Origin: Vibrio amylolyticus
GTDB lineage: Bacteria > Pseudomonadota > Gammaproteobacteria > Enterobacterales > Vibrionaceae
DNA length: 64,000 nt
Direction: 5' to 3'
NCBI RefSeq assembly: GCF_023145695.1
Contig: NZ_JAJHVV010000001.1
Span: 558,001 to 622,000 of the forward strand
Notes under the pieces: generated by a model
The model's input: only the letters and a program-made list of their open reading frames with translations
Databases searched by the model: none
What the model was told of the DNA's origin: nothing
Program-made: the position numbers and the translations under genes
In this document: positions 9,736 to 18,326 of the stretch, one piece after another
How the letters are laid out: every line of letters begins with the position of its first letter
How positions within the stretch are numbered: position 1 is the first letter of the stretch

Positions 9736-9767
9736 AGTGTAAACCTTTGAGCCTACTCCAAGGTCAA
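9736..9767 (-). promoter_or_regulatory. MerR-family-type metal-responsive promoter of zntA
   Basis: On the minus strand a -35 TTGACC (9762-9767) and a -10 TACACT (9736-9741) are 20 bases apart, the overlong spacer typical of MerR-family promoters. A 22-bp imperfect palindrome (9743-9764) fills the spacer, with arms ACCTTGGAG and CTCAAAGGT. This is how ZntR, CadR, PbrR and CueR operators are built. Together with the ATPase downstream it points to a ZntR/CadR-like activator encoded elsewhere. Confidence 0.85.
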
Positions 9768-9768
9768 A

Positions 9769-11256
9769 CTATATTTTCTCTTTTTCGCTCTTATTTTCAT
9801 CGAGGTGCATGATGTCCATCACCTCTTTATCGATAATTGCATCATCAATTAACACGGCATCATGAGAACAGAATGGCTGTGAGTTAACGCAAGTAAACGA
9901 AGGATCATCATCCACTTCTGGCTCTTGGCCTTCCATCATGCCTGCAATGTGCCTTCGTAACATGTAGATTGCGATGATCCCAAATACCATGGTACCCACG
10001 GCTTGACCATATAACACCCCAAGTGCACCAAACCACATTGCCCCAAAATAGACGAAAGGTAATGTGCCTATCGTTGCTTTGCCTAAATTGAGAGCTGTTG
10101 AATAGAGAGGCTTACCAAGATTATTAAACGACGTGTTGGCAACAAACAGGGTTCCATTAAAAATGAAACTGATCGCGACATAGGTACAAAAGGCAACAAC
10201 GATGATGGCAGCATCCCCTTCAAGGCTAAACATGGCGACAATAAGATCCTGAGCAAAATACAAGATAAGACAAACCACTAGGGTATAGCTTGTTGTCACA
10301 ATGAGAGAGTTATTGAGCGTTTCTTTGACTCTATCAAAACGTTCCGCACCGAAATTTTGCCCAATAATCGGCCCAACCGCACCGGAAAGGGCAAATATGA
10401 CAGCAAAACAGACCGGAATAAGTCGCCCTATTACCGCGTATCCAGCAACAAAATTTTCTCCAAATTGTGCAATCGATGAGGTCACAATCGCGTTACCAAC
10501 TGGCGTAGCAATATTGGTAATAATCGCGGGGATTGCAATGGCCAAAATGACTTTCAAGTTGCGTTGCCAATCGCCAAATGACGGCATTGCCACCAACTTA
10601 TGGACCTTGATAAGTGGATAGAGAGAAAAGAACAATACCGTGAAACGCGCGATGACCGAGGCAAGCGCCGCCCCTTCCACATTCCATCCAAAGCCAAAGA
10701 TAAAGATAGGATCAAGTACCGCATTAACAATACCACCAGATAAGGTCGCCCACATGGATCGTTTTGCATCACCTGCGGAGCGTAATCCAGCCCCTGCCGC
10801 CATAGCTAAAGCAATCACAGGCCCGCTCGGCAAGAGTATTTGTAAATACGCTTGCGCTCGTTCAGCAGCGATACCTTGAGCACCAATTAATGACAGTAAT
10901 TCAGGAATATAGACATACATAGAAGCGCAAACAATTGAGCTTATAACAAATGCGGTTGCCATAATGCTCGCACTGAGCCTTCGCGCATAATCGCGTTTTT
11001 TTGAGCCTATGGCTTTAGAGACAAGTGCTCCCATTGCAATGGAAGTACCAATAGAGATAGAGGTAGAGAAAAAGACTAAACTTCCTGCAAAGCCAACCGC
11101 TGCGGCTAATTCAACTTGACCAAGCATACTGATAAAGAGCATATCCAGTAAGTCGACTACAAAGAGTGCCATCAAACCAACAGAGCCTGCACCAGACATC
11201 ACTAAGATGTGCCTCATGGTTGATCCTTCAACGAATTTTGCACCTTGGTTTGACAT
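9769..11256 (-). CDS. MATE-family efflux transporter
   Basis: This 495-residue, strongly hydrophobic protein has about twelve predicted TM helices in two homologous halves, the layout of MATE (multidrug and toxic compound extrusion) exporters. GAGLRSAGDAKRSMWATLSGGIVNAVLDPIF is typical of the first half, and VGPIIGQNFGAERFDRVKETL opens the second. MATE pumps exchange Na+ or H+ for cationic drugs across the inner membrane. The acidic, hydrophilic tail of about 50 residues is longer than usual. The start has GAGGG four to six bases upstream. It is probably its own transcription unit. The substrate is not deducible. Confidence 0.93.
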   Translation of the reverse strand: MSNQGAKFVEGSTMRHILVMSGAGSVGLMALFVVDLLDMLFISMLGQVELAAAVGFAGSLVFFSTSISIGTSIAMGALVSKAIGSKKRDYARRLSASIMATAFVISSIVCASMYVYIPELLSLIGAQGIAAERAQAYLQILLPSGPVIALAMAAGAGLRSAGDAKRSMWATLSGGIVNAVLDPIFIFGFGWNVEGAALASVIARFTVLFFSLYPLIKVHKLVAMPSFGDWQRNLKVILAIAIPAIITNIATPVGNAIVTSSIAQFGENFVAGYAVIGRLIPVCFAVIFALSGAVGPIIGQNFGAERFDRVKETLNNSLIVTTSYTLVVCLILYFAQDLIVAMFSLEGDAAIIVVAFCTYVAISFIFNGTLFVANTSFNNLGKPLYSTALNLGKATIGTLPFVYFGAMWFGALGVLYGQAVGTMVFGIIAIYMLRRHIAGMMEGQEPEVDDDPSFTCVNSQPFCSHDAVLIDDAIIDKEVMDIMHLDENKSEKEKI

Positions 11257-11265
11257 TCTATTCCC

Positions 11266-11298
11266 TCAAAAACAAGAAAAGGCGCAATAAGCGCCTTA
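11266..11298 (-). terminator. Intrinsic terminator of the CBS-domain gene
   Basis: Read on the minus strand, AAGGCGC-TTATT-GCGCCTT is followed by TTTTCTTGTTTTT, about 35 bases past the gene stop. Confidence 0.85.
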
Positions 11299-11332
11299 CA
11301 TTTTGTTACTCTTTTACGCTAGGGACAACCTA

Positions 11333-11749
11333 TCACACAGGGTGTTTAAAGCAATCATCAATACTTTGACCAATCGCTCTCAATACGTCTGTTCGACTAA
11401 TTATGCCAACCAACTTTTCGTTATCGACGACGGGATATACTTTAGGTTTGCCGACTTTCATCTTATCAGCCATCTCGATGATAGTAGTTTCGGGAGAGAC
11501 AGAAAGTACCTCTGTGTGCATACAGTCGCCGACTAGGTGCGTATCTTGGCAAAAGTAGCTGACTTTCACTAACTTATCGAGTAGATCTTGCTCAGATAAG
11601 AAGCCAATCACTTTCTCTTGCTCATCAATAACTGGACCACCAAGGTGAGAACACTTCATCACCTTCTGCAAGGCAACACTTAAAGACATATCAGGTGTAA
11701 AGGTTACTGCCTGAAGAGTCATATAATCTTTTACTCTTTGTGATTCCAT
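11333..11749 (-). CDS. CBS-domain pair protein
   Basis: The start is the ATG at 11749 (MESQRVKDYM, 138 residues), with AAGGAG 6 bases upstream; an ATG 21 bases earlier lies on the other side of this site. The protein is almost entirely two CBS motifs in tandem. The first has VKDYMTLQAVTFTPDMSL and GGPVIDEQEKVIGFLSEQDLL; the second has VGDCMHTEVLSVSPETTI and YPVVDNEKLVGIISRTDVLRAI. CBS pairs bind adenine nucleotides and regulate partners. No enzyme domain is fused, so it may be a stand-alone energy sensor. The partner is unknown. Confidence 0.9.
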   Translation of the reverse strand: MESQRVKDYMTLQAVTFTPDMSLSVALQKVMKCSHLGGPVIDEQEKVIGFLSEQDLLDKLVKVSYFCQDTHLVGDCMHTEVLSVSPETTIIEMADKMKVGKPKVYPVVDNEKLVGIISRTDVLRAIGQSIDDCFKHPV

Positions 11750-11907
11750 AGCTTGCTCCTTAAGCAACAACTTTTTAACGTGTCTATAGTAATTGTTGTC
11801 TAATTTCTTGATTTTACTAAATGGATTTAACCAATATTATCGATAGATATGACCGATTGATCGCTAAAGCCCCGTTGTACCTCACTTCCAGCCATATGGT
11901 ACTGTCA

Positions 11908-12117
11908 CTATTTTTTATGTTCTTGTGCCATATCTCTCATTGTGATTATGCTACTGATGAGCGATACGAAAAATGGAACACAATAAGTCAGCCCAATTTT
12001 TATCCATTGTATTGATGCATCAAAGAAAATCGCATCATGCTGATTAATGATATTTAAAAGCGTCCCCACAATCAGTGCAATCCATGCAGCGCGCTTGATG
12101 ACTTTTCTATTTAACAC
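11908..12117 (-). CDS. Small two-helix membrane protein, NrtS-like
   Basis: The 69-residue protein starts at GTG with AAGGA about 8 bases upstream. It has a basic N-terminus (NRKVIKRAAW) and two hydrophobic segments (IALIVGTLLNIIN and IGLTYCVPFFVSLISSII) joined by QHDAIFF. The pattern of INQ.DAI followed by W.K..LTY.VP..VS is what I recall for the NrtS nitrate/nitrite transporter family, small proteins first described in cyanobacteria. The assignment is from memory and transport is unproven here. The moa operon lies just upstream, and molybdopterin is used by nitrate reductases, but co-transcription is not shown. Confidence 0.65.
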   Translation of the reverse strand: MLNRKVIKRAAWIALIVGTLLNIINQHDAIFFDASIQWIKIGLTYCVPFFVSLISSIITMRDMAQEHKK

Positions 12118-12216
12118 GCTCGAATTCCTTCTTTTGTCGCGCTTTTATTGTGCTTCCTACCTTAATACACGTTCTAGTATGGCAAAGTTAGCGAGGTAAA
12201 TTTGAGTCATAGGATC

Positions 12217-12243
12217 AAAAAAGGCTAACCGAAGTTAACCTTT
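12217..12243 (-). terminator. Intrinsic terminator of the moaABCDE operon
   Basis: On the minus strand, AAAGGTTAAC-TTCG-GTTAGCCTTT, with one G-T pair and a UUCG tetraloop, leads into TTTTTT. It lies 23 bases after the moaE stop. Confidence 0.9.
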
Positions 12244-12265
12244 AAAAATGCATATGCCATGCCAG

Positions 12266-12724
12266 CTATTTGTCTTTCCAACGCTCAGCGGCATCGGCAT
12301 CGGATTGTCTTGACTCTACCCAGCGAGTGGTCTCTGTCGTCCGCTCTTTCTTCCAGAACGGCGCTTTGGTTTTCAAGTAATCCATAATAAACTCACACGC
12401 TTCAAATGCAGCCCCACGATGAGCGCTAGACACACCAACAAAGACAATTTGATCGCCAATATCAAGATCACCTACCCGATGGATAACGCGCAATCTTAAT
12501 AAAGGCCAACGTTTTTCAGCTTGGTCACAAATCTCCAATAGCGCTTTTTCTGTCATTCCTGGGTAATGCTCTAAGGAAAGACCGGTCACATTATCACCTA
12601 GGTTCATATCACGAACTTTACCAATAAAAGTTACGACAGCACCCGCATCGGTACCTTCACCTAAATAGTCACACTCGTCAGAAACTGAGAAGTCTTCATA
12701 TTGAACACTAACGCGATTATCCAT
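12266..12724 (-). CDS. moaE: Molybdopterin synthase large (catalytic) subunit
   Basis: The 152-residue protein has the standard MoaE length. With MoaD it forms the heterotetramer that puts the dithiolene sulfurs into cyclic pyranopterin monophosphate to make molybdopterin. Family segments seen are GAVVTFIGKVRD, LSLEHYPGMTEKAL, VIHRVGDLDIGD, VGVSSAHRGAAFEACEFIMDYLKTKAPFWKKE and the final W. The Lys residues in KTKAPFWKKE include the catalytic ones in E. coli MoaE. It is the last gene of moaABCDE, two bases after moaD. Confidence 0.97.
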   Translation of the reverse strand: MDNRVSVQYEDFSVSDECDYLGEGTDAGAVVTFIGKVRDMNLGDNVTGLSLEHYPGMTEKALLEICDQAEKRWPLLRLRVIHRVGDLDIGDQIVFVGVSSAHRGAAFEACEFIMDYLKTKAPFWKKERTTETTRWVESRQSDADAAERWKDK

Positions 12725-12726
12725 GA

Positions 12727-12972
12727 CTAACCTCCGGTAACAGGAGGGAAGAAAGCGATTTCATCACCATCAACAATAGTAGACTCTAGCGGAACAATCG
12801 ATTGGTTCACCGCCGCCAATAACTTACCTTGCTCTAGTGCGATGTCCCACTTGCCTTCTTGCTGAGCGAGGTGAGATCGAATTTGCTCTACCGTGTCGAA
12901 ATTAGCGTCAAGTTCGACACTATCAACCCCAACTAGCTCGCGGGTTTGAGCAAAAAACAGAACCTTAATCAT
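12727..12972 (-). CDS. moaD: Molybdopterin synthase sulfur-carrier subunit
   Basis: The 81-residue ubiquitin-like protein ends in PPVTGG. The terminal Gly-Gly is adenylated by MoeB and thiocarboxylated to carry sulfur to MoaE. The first strand ([15 protein letters not shown]) and the C-terminal [14 protein letters not shown] are typical. It overlaps the end of moaC by 4 bases, which suggests translational coupling. Confidence 0.97.
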   Translation of the reverse strand: MIKVLFFAQTRELVGVDSVELDANFDTVEQIRSHLAQQEGKWDIALEQGKLLAAVNQSIVPLESTIVDGDEIAFFPPVTGG

Positions 12973-13448
12973 GACTCCACCTTAAAGTGACCAGATTTAC
13001 CGCCCGTTTTTTCAAGTAAACGTACATTCTCAATCACTATGTCTTTTTGCACAGCCTTGCACATGTCATAAATGGTTAACGCAGCCACTGAAGCGGCCGT
13101 TAATGCTTCCATCTCAACGCCAGTTTTACCTGCCAGCTTACACACCGACTCAATGCGAACTTTGTTGTCAGCTTCCAGCGCTTCAAGTTGGACTTCAACT
13201 TTAGAGAGCAGAAGCGGATGACAAAGCGGGATCAAATCCCATGTTTTCTTTGCTGCTTGAATCCCTGCTATGCGTGCGGTGGCGAACACATCGCCTTTAT
13301 GATGTTGACCAGAAACAATCAAATTGAGCGTCTCTGCAGACATAGAAACAAAAGCTTCTGCTCTGGCTTCTCGAACGGTATCAGCTTTCGCAGACACATC
13401 AACCATGTTCGCTTCACCTGAAGCATTAATATGGGTTAATTCACTCAT
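12969..13448 (-). CDS. moaC: Cyclic pyranopterin monophosphate synthase
   Basis: The 159-residue protein has the normal MoaC size. It converts the MoaA product 3',8-cyclo-7,8-dihydro-GTP into cyclic pyranopterin monophosphate. Conserved segments are [45 protein letters not shown] (with the LCHPL motif), [27 protein letters not shown] (active-site Asp and Lys) and [12 protein letters not shown]. It is the third gene of the moa operon, 15 bases after moaB and overlapping moaD. Confidence 0.97.
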   Translation of the reverse strand: MSELTHINASGEANMVDVSAKADTVREARAEAFVSMSAETLNLIVSGQHHKGDVFATARIAGIQAAKKTWDLIPLCHPLLLSKVEVQLEALEADNKVRIESVCKLAGKTGVEMEALTAASVAALTIYDMCKAVQKDIVIENVRLLEKTGGKSGHFKVES

Positions 13449-13463
13449 AAAATGTCTCTGCCC

Positions 13464-13976
13464 TTATACCGATAAATGTGGCATGAAGTTACAAGGGCGA
13501 TGACTTGCGTCTAACTGCTGTTTAATTATTTTGGTCCACGCGGTACGGCAAGCCCCTGTTGAACCTGGCATAGCAAAGATAACCGTATGATTAGCAAAGC
13601 CTGCAATCGCGCGAGATTGAATCGTTGACGTACCGATCTCTTCATAAGAAACCGTACGGAAAAGCTCGCCGAAGCCTTCAACTTGCTTATCGAACAACGG
13701 TACTAGTGCTTCAGGCGTACTGTCACGAGAAGTAAAACCTGTACCACCAGTAATAACGACTGCTTGTACTTTCTCATCGGCAATCCACTGAGAAACGATT
13801 GCACGGATTTTATACATATCATCGATTACAATTTGCTTATCGATAACATTATGACCCGCTTCTTTCGCTTGTTCTGCTAAGTAGCCGCCCGATGTGTCGT
13901 TCTCTTCAGTACGTGTATCTGAAACCGTTAAAACAGCAATGTTCGCTGCTTGAAATTTGCTTTCTGCGTGACCCAT
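13464..13976 (-). CDS. moaB: Molybdenum cofactor biosynthesis protein B
   Basis: The 170-residue protein belongs to the MoaB/MogA family. It shows the molybdopterin-binding motif ITGGTGFTSRDSTPEAL and AMPGSTGACRTAW near the C-terminus. In E. coli MoaB binds molybdopterin but is not essential, since MogA does the adenylylation. Its place between moaA and moaC gives the standard moaABCDE order. Confidence 0.95.
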   Translation of the reverse strand: MGHAESKFQAANIAVLTVSDTRTEENDTSGGYLAEQAKEAGHNVIDKQIVIDDMYKIRAIVSQWIADEKVQAVVITGGTGFTSRDSTPEALVPLFDKQVEGFGELFRTVSYEEIGTSTIQSRAIAGFANHTVIFAMPGSTGACRTAWTKIIKQQLDASHRPCNFMPHLSV

Positions 13977-14053
13977 TTATTCACCTATTTGATAAATTTT
14001 AATCCGACGTCTTAAAGGTGTCCCGGCCATGATCAATCACAGCCGGAGGCATA

Positions 14054-15043
14054 CTAGCCACCAATAGACGCTAAATGAGGAGTAATTCCTGAATTGCCAT
14101 CATGTAAGAAATGGCTTTGAGATTTATTCTGAAGTTGTTGTGAAATACGTTCCATCAACGCGTTTTGCTGCAGATCATTTTGCAAAAGATCTCTTAACTC
14201 AACGCCGTGATCACCAAATAAGCACATATGAAGCTTACCTCGAGCCGACACTCTTAATCGGTTGCAGCTTTCACAGAAGCTTTTCTCATACGGCATGATA
14301 AGGCCAATTTCTCCCTGATAATCAGGATGAACAAAAACTTGCGCTGGACCGTCATTGACAGCACGGACTTTTAATATCCAGCCGTTGGCAATGAGCTGAT
14401 TACGTATCGCAACACCAGATACATGATGTTTGTGAAACAGATCATCCATTTCTCCCGTTTGCATCAGTTCGATAAAACGCAATTGAATCGGACGATCTTT
14501 AATCCAATTAAGGAAGTTTGGCAGTTCTTGAGAGTTAAGATCTTTCATCAAAACGACATTGACTTTAACTTGCTCGTATCCCACTTCAAAGGCGCGGTCG
14601 ATACCCGCCATGACTTGAGTGAATTTATTCTCACCAGTTATTTGATGGAACATTCTAGGGTCGAGACTATCTAGACTCACATTGATATGCGTCAGACCCG
14701 CTTGTTTCCAATCAGCAACCTGCTTCTCCATACGATAGCCATTCGTCGTCGTCGCTACCTTTTGGATTCCAGAGGTCGAGGAGACAGTATCGATAATATC
14801 TATGAAGTCTTTACGTAAGCTAGGTTCACCACCGGTGATGCGAACTTTGGATGTTCCACATTCAGCAAATGCGGAAACCACTCGTTTCACTTCAGGGACG
14901 GTTAAAAAAGACGAGTTTTTCTGCCCCGAAGGCTTATAGCCATCAGGTAAACAGTAGGTACACTTGAAGTTACAGACATCTGTAACGGATAACCGCAAGT
15001 AATAAAACTTACGGTTAAATTTATCTTCGAATTGTTGCGCCAT
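14054..15043 (-). CDS. moaA: GTP 3',8-cyclase (radical SAM)
   Basis: The start is the ATG at 15043 (MAQQFEDKF, 329 residues). A GGAAAGG site is 6 bases upstream, and the frame extends further only to a TTG. MoaA makes 3',8-cyclo-7,8-dihydro-GTP, the first step of molybdenum cofactor synthesis. The N-terminal radical-SAM cluster motif CNFKCTYC (CX3CX2C) and the C-terminal cluster motif CESCN...C are both present. ITGGEPSLR is the SAM-binding loop. The chain ends in GG, as needed for activity in characterised MoaA proteins. Its leader carries a Moco riboswitch. Confidence 0.97.
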   Translation of the reverse strand: MAQQFEDKFNRKFYYLRLSVTDVCNFKCTYCLPDGYKPSGQKNSSFLTVPEVKRVVSAFAECGTSKVRITGGEPSLRKDFIDIIDTVSSTSGIQKVATTTNGYRMEKQVADWKQAGLTHINVSLDSLDPRMFHQITGENKFTQVMAGIDRAFEVGYEQVKVNVVLMKDLNSQELPNFLNWIKDRPIQLRFIELMQTGEMDDLFHKHHVSGVAIRNQLIANGWILKVRAVNDGPAQVFVHPDYQGEIGLIMPYEKSFCESCNRLRVSARGKLHMCLFGDHGVELRDLLQNDLQQNALMERISQQLQNKSQSHFLHDGNSGITPHLASIGG

Positions 15044-15190
15044 GGAACACCTTTCCAAATACGGGAGGCGGAATCATTTCTAATTCAGCCCTGGTGACAA
15101 CTTGTCACTGGCTCATTGCGCCTATCCTTACCGACATACAAGGTATTAACCAAAGACGGGAACTTAGCGAAATGAGCTCGGAGTTATGGC
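15044..15190 (-). ncRNA. Molybdenum cofactor (Moco) riboswitch in the moaA leader
   Basis: The moaA leader matches the E. coli moaA leader in the segments I remember. On the minus strand these are CACCAGGGC, GAAATGA, CCGCCTCCCGTAT and GGAAAGGTGT just before the ATG, with a CCGAGC / TTCCCG region further upstream. The last conserved block includes the ribosome-binding site, which fits control of translation. High Moco should switch the operon off. The exact 5' limit is approximate. Confidence 0.85.
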
Positions 15191-15414
15191 AACCATTAAT
15201 GCTGATTCACATTCAATGGTAGCTATTTAATAAAATACTTAATATTTTGATACGATTCTACCCTAGCGGTCAAAAAATTTTGCTCACCCCACAAATTACC
15301 CACTATTGAGTATTTAAAAGGGCGGAATTACACTAAATTAATAGACACAGCGACTAACTTGTATAGTGAAAGCGCTGATAATTATTCTACCGCCCTACAA
15401 TTAAGAAGAACTTC

Positions 15415-16302
15415 ATGACTCTATACTCATCTAAAAAAGTGGTTGCCATTGGAGGCGGACACGGATTAGGTCGTATGCTTGCTGCACTTAAAGACTTTGG
15501 GTCTAACGCAACAGGAATTGTGACCACCACAGATAATGGGGGATCCACGGGGCGAATTCGTCATTGCCAAGGCGGTATTGCTTGGGGAGATACACGAAAC
15601 TGTATTAACCAGTTGATCACCGACCCTTCCATCAGTTCAATGATGTTTGAGTACCGCTTTAAAGGCGCGGGAGAGCTTGATGGGCATAACTTGGGAAATT
15701 TAATGCTTACCGCATTAGACAACCTGTCTGTTCGGCCTTTTGAAGCCATTCAACTGATTCGTAATATGCTTAAAGTTGATGTCAATATTGTTCCAATGTC
15801 TGAGCATCCGTCAGACCTAACCGCCCTTTCCGTTGAAGGTAAATGGGTAACGGGTGAAACCAATGTGGATGAGATGCCTGATGACCTTATGCGTTTAGAT
15901 CTCTCTCCAGAAGTTCCAGCGACAAAAGAAGGCGTTACGGCCATTGACGAGTCTGACTGCATCGTATTAGGGCCAGGAAGCTTTTTAACGAGTATTATGC
16001 CGCCATTATTGCTTCCTGAAGTCGGTAAAGCGATTGCTAATAATACAAAAGCGAAATTGGTTTTCGTTGAAAACTTGTCACCTGAATATGGCCCAGCAGG
16101 ACGCATGAGCCTCAAACAGAAATTGGAATGGTGTGAACGGGCCTGCCAAGGAAGAAAAATAGACGTCGTACTCGGTGATACGCCTCATCCAGAGATTGAC
16201 CAAGAGTGGCACTGCTTGACCACTGAACTTGCATCGCCAAATAGAGATTGGCGACATGACAGAAGTAAACTCCAATCGGCCATTGAAAACCTACTTAAAT
16301 AA
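15415..16302 (+). CDS. ybhK: YvcK/CofD-family protein (putative gluconeogenesis factor)
   Basis: The 295-residue protein begins with the nucleotide-binding signature VVAIGGGHGLGRML, followed by TTTDNGGSTGRIR. Both are hallmarks of the YvcK/YbhK branch of the CofD superfamily. Further features are GHNLGNLMLTAL, VLGPGSFLTSIMPPLL and NLSPEYGPAGRMSL. B. subtilis YvcK is needed on gluconeogenic carbon sources and binds UDP-sugars; a similar role here is inferred. The gene is divergent from the moa operon, as ybhK is from moaA in E. coli. Confidence 0.92.
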   Translation: MTLYSSKKVVAIGGGHGLGRMLAALKDFGSNATGIVTTTDNGGSTGRIRHCQGGIAWGDTRNCINQLITDPSISSMMFEYRFKGAGELDGHNLGNLMLTALDNLSVRPFEAIQLIRNMLKVDVNIVPMSEHPSDLTALSVEGKWVTGETNVDEMPDDLMRLDLSPEVPATKEGVTAIDESDCIVLGPGSFLTSIMPPLLLPEVGKAIANNTKAKLVFVENLSPEYGPAGRMSLKQKLEWCERACQGRKIDVVLGDTPHPEIDQEWHCLTTELASPNRDWRHDRSKLQSAIENLLK

Positions 16303-16329
16303 AACGGCGTAGATACTCTAATGACGCAA

Positions 16330-16671
16330 CTACTTAGCGACCAGAGCTTGATACGTCTCTCTGGTCTCTTCTAGGTGTTGAACCATTTTTTCTAAATCCG
16401 CCACAGGGTTAAGCGCTTCCCCAGCTTTAATTCGAGCATCCATATCAATGGAAACGTGACAAAGCCTATCGGCACCGAAACTCGCCGCACTGCTTTTTAA
16501 AGCATGGCTTATTTCCCTTAAGTACTTCTCTTTATCAACCGTTTCATCTTCCAAAAGGGTCTTTTTATACAAGCTCAATTCACTGAGAAAGATATCGAGC
16601 AACACGGGTAGATTATCAGCCCCAATCTCGTTGGAAAGACGCTCTATTTTTTCTTTGTTTAAGATATCCAT
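16330..16671 (-). CDS. luxU: Phosphorelay protein LuxU
   Basis: The 113-residue protein is a single Hpt domain. The motif EISHALKSSAASFGA puts the phospho-accepting histidine at residue 56. LuxU passes phosphate from the quorum-sensing hybrid kinases (LuxN/LuxQ/CqsS types) to LuxO. It begins 2 bases after luxO ends on the same strand, so the two are co-transcribed. The order luxO-luxU beside a Qrr RNA is typical of Vibrio. Confidence 0.96.
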   Translation of the reverse strand: MDILNKEKIERLSNEIGADNLPVLLDIFLSELSLYKKTLLEDETVDKEKYLREISHALKSSAASFGADRLCHVSIDMDARIKAGEALNPVADLEKMVQHLEETRETYQALVAK

Positions 16672-16673
16672 CG

Positions 16674-18062
16674 CTATTTTCCATTACCCCATGCTTGCAA
16701 CTTTCTATAGATAGTCGAAGGACTGACATCTAAATAGCCAGCAGCCCGAGGAATATTGCCCTCGCATGCTTCAATCGCTTGCTCAATGGCCGTTTTTTCC
16801 GTCTGCCATAAAGGGAAGATCTCATGAACCGACAGACTCTCTTTTACCGTTTTCTCGACTCGAATTTGATTCTCTGTCGGTAGGTTTAGCGGCGGAGGTA
16901 ACATATCCAGATTTATCTCTTTCCCGTTATTTAGTACTACCACGTTACGCAATATATTCTGTAACTGCCTAACGTTTCCTGGCCACTCATAACGGTTAAA
17001 TCGCTCTACCACTTCCGGAGATAAACGAACAAAGCCCTTACCTTCTTCATTTGACATAAAGCCCAATAGAGAATAAGCAATTTCAATCACATCTTCACCA
17101 CGCTCTCTTAATGGCGGAAGATGCAATGGGATCACGTACAAGCGATAATAAAGATCTTCTCTAAATCGTCCTTCTTGTACCTCTTTCCATGGGTCGCGGT
17201 TGGTTGCACAAACGAAACGGACATCCACACTTTTCATTTTTGAAGAGCCGACCTTTTGGAATGTACCCGTCTGGATAAAGCGTAGCAGTTTGGTCTGCAA
17301 GTCGAGATCCATTTCACACAGCTCATCGAGAAACAGAGTGCCTCCATCAGCAAGCTCTGCCGCACCTTGCCTATCGGTAGCGGCACCAGTAAATGCACCT
17401 TTTACGTGCCCAAAGAGTTCACTTTCAATCAGATCTTTAGGGATCGCAGCACAGTTTATGGCAATGAATGGTTTATCTCCTCGCTTACTCGCAGCGTGAA
17501 TAGCTTCAGCACAAACCTCTTTACCCGTTCCACTTTCACCCGTGATAAAGATACTCGCTTTACTCATGGCTGCAGAATCTATAGTGCGATAAACCGCTTG
17601 CATCGTTAAGCTACTACCAATAAAGCCTTGATAGTTTTGATTGCCAGGATAATCATCTTTATTTTTTAACTTGCTTGCTTTGCGAATAGCGTTATTGACA
17701 GTGACACGCAGTCGATCCGCTTCACAAGGTTTGATAAGGAAGTCTTGGGCGCCTAAACGCATAGCTTCAACGGCGGTATCTATGGAGCCGTGCGCAGTCA
17801 TGAAAATCACAGGCACATCTGGATGACTCTGTTTTACACTCTCTAATACATCCATACCCGTCATATCAGGTAGTCGTAAGTCGAGAAGGATTAAATCGGG
17901 TGTTCGATTTTTTAAGCTATCAATGGCATCTCTACCCGTCCCAACAATATTAATGTCGAGACCAAGCGGAGTAAGGTAAGAACGGTACAAGGCCGCAACG
18001 GACGCGGTATCTTCTACCATCAATAGATATTTTGATTTATGTACATCTGACAGTTGCTGCAT
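16674..18062 (-). CDS. luxO: Quorum-sensing response regulator LuxO (sigma-54 activator)
   Basis: The 462-residue protein has three parts. The receiver domain has [15 protein letters not shown] and the phospho-acceptor D61 in [10 protein letters not shown]. The AAA+ sigma-54 activation domain has the Walker A motif GESGTGKE and the sigma-54 contact loop GAFTGA. A Fis-type helix-turn-helix ([20 protein letters not shown]) is at the end. At low cell density phosphorylated LuxO and sigma-54 switch on Qrr sRNAs, which repress the LuxR/HapR master regulator. A LuxO-type site and a Qrr gene lie just upstream, divergently. The start has only a modest AGGTT site; the length matches known LuxO. Confidence 0.97.
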   Translation of the reverse strand: MQQLSDVHKSKYLLMVEDTASVAALYRSYLTPLGLDINIVGTGRDAIDSLKNRTPDLILLDLRLPDMTGMDVLESVKQSHPDVPVIFMTAHGSIDTAVEAMRLGAQDFLIKPCEADRLRVTVNNAIRKASKLKNKDDYPGNQNYQGFIGSSLTMQAVYRTIDSAAMSKASIFITGESGTGKEVCAEAIHAASKRGDKPFIAINCAAIPKDLIESELFGHVKGAFTGAATDRQGAAELADGGTLFLDELCEMDLDLQTKLLRFIQTGTFQKVGSSKMKSVDVRFVCATNRDPWKEVQEGRFREDLYYRLYVIPLHLPPLRERGEDVIEIAYSLLGFMSNEEGKGFVRLSPEVVERFNRYEWPGNVRQLQNILRNVVVLNNGKEINLDMLPPPLNLPTENQIRVEKTVKESLSVHEIFPLWQTEKTAIEQAIEACEGNIPRAAGYLDVSPSTIYRKLQAWGNGK

Positions 18063-18110
18063 AACCTAGCCAATAATCATTTGCATTTTTATAAATGATC
18101 GCATTGCGAG

Positions 18111-18123
18111 TTGCAATTTGCAA
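18111..18123. promoter_or_regulatory. LuxO binding site
   Basis: TTGCAATTTGCAA matches the LuxO consensus TTGCA-W3-TGCAA exactly. It is about 75 bases upstream of the sigma-54 promoter of qrr1 and about 50 bases from the luxO start, so it can serve both activation of qrr1 and luxO autoregulation. Confidence 0.85.
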
Positions 18124-18184
18124 ATAACATCAATAAATACAACCCTAAATGGGTATATTTTGTGCGATATTCTCCAATTTCATA

Positions 18185-18200
18185 TGGCGTAATTGATGCA
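18185..18200 (+). promoter_or_regulatory. Sigma-54 promoter of qrr1
   Basis: TGGC at 18185-18188 and TGCA at 18197-18200 give the -24/-12 GG and GC pairs at the correct 12-base distance. The Qrr RNA would start about 11-12 bases after the -12 element. Confidence 0.85.
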
Positions 18201-18210
18201 TCTGTAACTA

Positions 18211-18308
18211 TGACCTGAATGGGTCACCTAGCCAACTGACGTTGTTAGTGGATTCAATGTCCACAAATTACAGCCAATAGACCTTCAATTATCTATTGGC
18301 TATTTTTT
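18211..18308 (+). ncRNA. qrr1: Qrr1-type quorum regulatory small RNA
   Basis: About 98 nt long. It begins with a short hairpin (GACC...GGTC) and then carries the Qrr core: CACCTAGCC, then AACTGACGTTGTTAGTG. This is the part that pairs with luxR/hapR-type mRNAs with Hfq. It ends with a 9-bp terminator stem (AGCCAATAG / CTATTGGCT) and a T run. The position between luxO and uvrB, with a LuxO site and a sigma-54 promoter, is that of qrr1 in other Vibrio genomes. Confidence 0.95.
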
Positions 18309-18326
18309 GTTTATCTGCCTTAGACA

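Noticed and set aside
11821..12015. Plus-strand 64-codon frame opposite the NrtS-like gene
   Set aside because: It has no ribosome-binding site. The minus-strand frame has a proper start site and a sensible two-helix membrane protein.
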